Shown piece after piece: positions 61,459 through 64,000 of a stretch of 64,000 nucleotides of DNA. Both the position numbers and the translations under genes were made by a program. Numbering within the stretch: position 1 is the first letter of the stretch; every line of letters begins with the position of its first letter. Under the pieces are notes generated by a model, which had not been told where the DNA came from, did no database searches, and was given only the letters and a program-made list of their open reading frames with translations. The stretch comes from Leifsonia aquatica (GTDB lineage Bacteria; Actinomycetota; Actinomycetes; Actinomycetales; Microbacteriaceae): NCBI RefSeq assembly GCF_014190775.1, contig NZ_JACHVP010000001.1, positions 1,798,001-1,862,000 on the forward strand. The letters are read 5' to 3'.

Positions 61459-62555
61459 CGGGCGTCGCCGTCGCCGTCGCCGCTCCCCGCCCCGAACCGC
61501 AGGAGCACCTTGCCCGAGGCGGAGGCGTCGAGCGCGACCTCGAAGGCGCGCAGGGCCTCCTCGGCCGCGAACTCGTGCGTCACGATCGCGGAGACGTCGA
61601 GGGAGCCGTCGGCGAGCGCGGCGATCACCTCGTCGATCTCGTCGGCGAACCGGAACGAGCCGACCAGCTCCAGCTCGCGCGCGATCGCCCGCGCGACGGG
61701 CACCGGCTGGTCTCCGGGAGGGAGCAGACCGACGAGCACGACGCGGCCGCCGCGGGTCGCGCCGCCGATCGCCGCGGCGAGGCCGGGCGCGGTGCCGGAC
61801 GACTCGATCACGATGTCGGCGTCGACGGCGGCGACGGCCTCCGCGTCGCGCGCATCGATGGTGCGGGTCGCACCCGCGGCCGCCGCGATCGATCGGGGAC
61901 GTTCGTGCAGGTCGGTCGCGACGATCTCGGCCGCCCCGGCCCGGCGCAGCACGGTCACGGCGAGCGCACCGATGGGCCCGCTGCCGACCACGAGCACGCG
62001 CTTGCCGCGCACCTCCCCCGCCCGGTGGACGGCGTGCCACGCGACGGCGGCGGGCTCGGCGAGTGCGGCGGTCCGCAACGGGAGCCCGTGAGGTAGTGCC
62101 CGGAGCATCCGCGTCGGGAGGACGACCCGGTCGGCGAAGGCGCCGGCGGTGTGCGGGACGCGTGCCGCGCTGCCGAGGTAGGTCGCTCCGGGCGCGAGGT
62201 TGGGCCGGTCCTCGGGGTAGCGGGAGCCGTCGCCGGGGAGCGGTGTCGCGGGATGCACGGCGACCGGCGTGCCTGCGGCGGGCCCGGATCCATCGGCCGC
62301 GGCGGCCTCCACGACGCCGACGACCTCGTGCCCGAGCACCATCGGCGCGCGGAGGATCGACTCCCCCGCCGCTCCGTGGGTCCAGTAGTGCAGGTCGGAC
62401 CCGCAGACGCCCCCGTAGGCGATGGCGATGACGGCCTCGTCGGGTGCGGGATCGGCGAGCGGGAGGTCCTCGACGCGCAGATCGCCGGCGGCATGGGCGA
62501 CGACGGCACGGGTCGTGCGGGTCGTGCTGGTCGTGCTGGTCGTTTCCACCGTCAC
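61455..62555 (-). CDS. Zinc-dependent alcohol dehydrogenase, L-idonate 5-dehydrogenase-like
   Basis: 366 residues from GTG 62553-62555, overlapping the SDR stop. A Thr/Ser-rich repeat at the N-terminus (TTSTTSTTRTTR) precedes a GroES domain with zinc ligands in GGVCGSDLHYWTHGAAGE and GHEVVGVV, then a Rossmann domain VLVVGSGPIGALAVTVLRRAGA. Beside gluconokinase and a gluconate-dehydrogenase-like SDR it matches L-idonate/ketogluconate catabolism (idnD-like). The family relationship to sorbitol dehydrogenases makes other substrates possible. Confidence 0.82.
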   Translation of the reverse strand: MTVETTSTTSTTRTTRAVVAHAAGDLRVEDLPLADPAPDEAVIAIAYGGVCGSDLHYWTHGAAGESILRAPMVLGHEVVGVVEAAAADGSGPAAGTPVAVHPATPLPGDGSRYPEDRPNLAPGATYLGSAARVPHTAGAFADRVVLPTRMLRALPHGLPLRTAALAEPAAVAWHAVHRAGEVRGKRVLVVGSGPIGALAVTVLRRAGAAEIVATDLHERPRSIAAAAGATRTIDARDAEAVAAVDADIVIESSGTAPGLAAAIGGATRGGRVVLVGLLPPGDQPVPVARAIARELELVGSFRFADEIDEVIAALADGSLDVSAIVTHEFAAEEALRAFEVALDASASGKVLLRFGAGSGDGDGDAR

Positions 62556-63322
62556 ACCACCACCGTCATGCCGCCGTCGACGAAGACGACCTGGCCGTTC
62601 ACGTAGTCGGAGGCCGGCGACGAGAGCCACACGGCGGGGCCGACCAGGTCGGCGACCGTTCCCCAGCGTCCGGCGGGCGTGCGCCCGACGATCCAGGCGT
62701 TGAACGCCGTGTCGTCGACCAGGTTCTGCGTCATCTCGGTGTGGATGTAGCCGGGCGCGATCGCGTTGATCTGCAGCCCGCTCGCCGCCCACTCCGCCGT
62801 CATCGCGCGGGTCAGATTGCGCAGCCCGCCCTTCGCGGCCGTGTACGGCCCGATGGTCCGGCGGGCGAGGTCGGCCTGCACGGACGCGATGTTGACGATC
62901 TTGCCGTGGCCGCGCTCGATCATGCCGCGCGCGACGGTGCGCCCGACGAGGAAGGCACTGGTGAGGTCGGTGCGCAGCACACGGTCCCAGTCCTCGCGGC
63001 TGACGTCGAGGAGCGGCTCGCGATGCTGGACGCCGGCATTGTTGACCAGGATCTCCAGCGGCCCGACCTCCGCTTCGATGCGCTCGACGGCCGCCACGAC
63101 CGCGCTCTCGTCGGTGATGTCGAAGGCGAGGGCGTGGATGCGTTCGCCGTGCTCGGCCGCGAGCGCCTCCCGGGTCGCCGCGAGCCGAGCGGCGTCGAGC
63201 CCGTTGAGCACAACGGTCGCTCCGGCGGCCGCGAGGCCGTCCGCCAGCGCACGGCCGATGCCGCGACTCGAACCGGTCACGAGAGCCACGCGTCCTGTGA
63301 GATCGAAGGGGTTGGCTGTCAT
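62552..63322 (-). CDS. SDR oxidoreductase, gluconate 5-dehydrogenase-like
   Basis: 256 residues from ATG 63320-63322. SDR motifs: VTGSSRGIGRALA (NAD(P) binding), NNAGVQHREPLL, catalytic IASVQAD with YTAAKGGL (Tyr-Lys). FDLTGRVALVTG and GQVVFVDGGM are typical of IdnO/KduD-like enzymes. It would interconvert 5-ketogluconate and gluconate, upstream of gluconokinase in the pathway. The start overlaps the FAH gene's stop. Confidence 0.86.
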   Translation of the reverse strand: MTANPFDLTGRVALVTGSSRGIGRALADGLAAAGATVVLNGLDAARLAATREALAAEHGERIHALAFDITDESAVVAAVERIEAEVGPLEILVNNAGVQHREPLLDVSREDWDRVLRTDLTSAFLVGRTVARGMIERGHGKIVNIASVQADLARRTIGPYTAAKGGLRNLTRAMTAEWAASGLQINAIAPGYIHTEMTQNLVDDTAFNAWIVGRTPAGRWGTVADLVGPAVWLSSPASDYVNGQVVFVDGGMTVVV

Positions 63323-64000
63323 GCTGATCCTCTCTGGAGTCCACCGGCGGCGACCACCGGGTTGGTGAGTTCGCCGAGGCCGTCGATGCGGATCCGCGCC
63401 GTGTCCCCGGCCCCGATCGGAACGGCGGTTCCGGGGCAGCCGGTCAGCACCACGTCGCCCGGGCCGAGTTCGAGCACGCCCGTCAGATAGACGAGCAGTT
63501 CTACGACGCCGCGGGCGAGTCCGTCGACCGATCCGGTGGCGACTCCCCCGCCGGCCTCGGCGCGGATGCCGAGACCCGCGGGTTCGAGGCCGGTCTCGAT
63601 CCACGGCCCGAGCGGCGTGAAACCATCACCGTTCTTGGCCTGGGTCAGGAGGGAGTCGCGCGCGATCTGGTCGACCGCCGTCACGTCGTTCCCGATCGTG
63701 AATCCGAGCACGTGCGCCGCCACGTCCTCCGCCCGCAGGTGCCGTGCGCGGCGGCGCACGACGACGGCGAGCTCCCCCTCCGCGACCACCGCGCCGACGG
63801 CCGGGTCGAGCACGATCGGATCGCCCGGCCCGACGACCGTGCGGGCCGACTTGGCGAACGCCTGCGGCGGGAGCTCCGCGTCGAGGGCGCCGGAGTTGTG
63901 CGCCATCCCGAGCACGATCCGCGGCTCGACGGGGGCCGCGAGCGGGGCATCGGCGGCGAAACGCTCACCGGTTCGGCGTGGGGCATCGGCGAACAGGTCG
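63319..64000 (-). CDS. Fumarylacetoacetate hydrolase family protein (partial)
   Basis: The gene runs off the right edge; at least 226 codons are present. FAH-fold motifs are seen: FTIGNDVTAVDQIARDSL, AKNGDGFTPLGPWI, VEGELAVVV-like segment and GDVVLTGCPGTAVPIGAGDTARIRIDGLGEL. Metal-dependent hydrolases/decarboxylases/dehydratases of this family act on 2-keto acids; in sugar-acid operons they often act on keto-deoxy sugars. The start lies outside the window. Confidence 0.85.
   Translation of the reverse strand, partial: DLFADAPRRTGERFAADAPLAAPVEPRIVLGMAHNSGALDAELPPQAFAKSARTVVGPGDPIVLDPAVGAVVAEGELAVVVRRRARHLRAEDVAAHVLGFTIGNDVTAVDQIARDSLLTQAKNGDGFTPLGPWIETGLEPAGLGIRAEAGGGVATGSVDGLARGVVELLVYLTGVLELGPGDVVLTGCPGTAVPIGAGDTARIRIDGLGELTNPVVAAGGLQRGSA

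Overview
The window is about 70% G+C, with short intergenic gaps, frequent GTG starts and many 4-bp ATGA/GTGA overlaps. The gene content and order (PhoH with a PIN domain, DUF4307-greA, eno-ftsB-DUF501, mfd-pth-rplY, an IdeR-type iron box) point to an actinobacterium, most likely a member of the Microbacteriaceae close to Leifsonia. This assignment is by inspection only. No insertion sequence, prophage or CRISPR array was seen; this looks like ordinary chromosome with a few accessory islands.

Layout. 1-7.2 kb is housekeeping: the end of fumC, a short prepilin peptidase, PhoH, a class V aminotransferase, uppS, a TrhA-like membrane protein, DUF4307 and greA. 7.2-11.5 kb holds a TetR/quinone-reductase pair with a clear operator, threonine ammonia-lyase and an AI-2E transporter. 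11.6-16.9 kb has an extra FtsW/RodA polymerase facing a complete ABC importer of the iron/polyamine type. 17-19.8 kb carries a YcaQ-like protein, HtpX and LemA.

20-24.5 kb is the most unusual part. A TetR regulator precedes a two-gene ABC-2 exporter driven by an apparently leaderless promoter with a large palindromic operator. Directly behind lie five small genes, every junction overlapping by 4 bp: a WXG100-like protein, a YbaB-like protein, a small helical protein, a larger WXG-effector-like protein with membrane helices, and a two-helix membrane protein. No EccC-type ATPase is present here. 24.5-29.1 kb is a tightly overlapping operon (TetR, MFS, alanine-racemase-fold enzyme, aldonolactone-oxidase-like flavoprotein).

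29-40.7 kb is mixed: two large cell-surface proteins (one Ig-like plus polytopic membrane domain, one with cell-wall-binding repeats), hemerythrin, SEC-C and VOC proteins, a tRNA with a UAA anticodon but a short variable arm, a D-aminopeptidase, a MarR/MFS divergent pair and a type II NADH dehydrogenase. 40.7-46.8 kb is a conserved core block (subtilase, DUF501, FtsB-like, enolase, DUF1349, HisS). 47.1-51.1 kb is an iron-siderophore ABC importer with an IdeR/DtxR-like box. 51.1-60.7 kb carries mazG, nhaA with a structured leader, mfd, an Sfp-type phosphopantetheinyl transferase, pth and rplY. The window ends in an overlapping sugar-acid catabolic operon (gluconokinase, idonate-type dehydrogenase, gluconate-5-dehydrogenase-like SDR, FAH-family hydrolase running off the end).

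Intergenic regions hold several long perfect or near-perfect palindromes. Two of them, 41 kb apart, share one core sequence and look like members of a repeat family.
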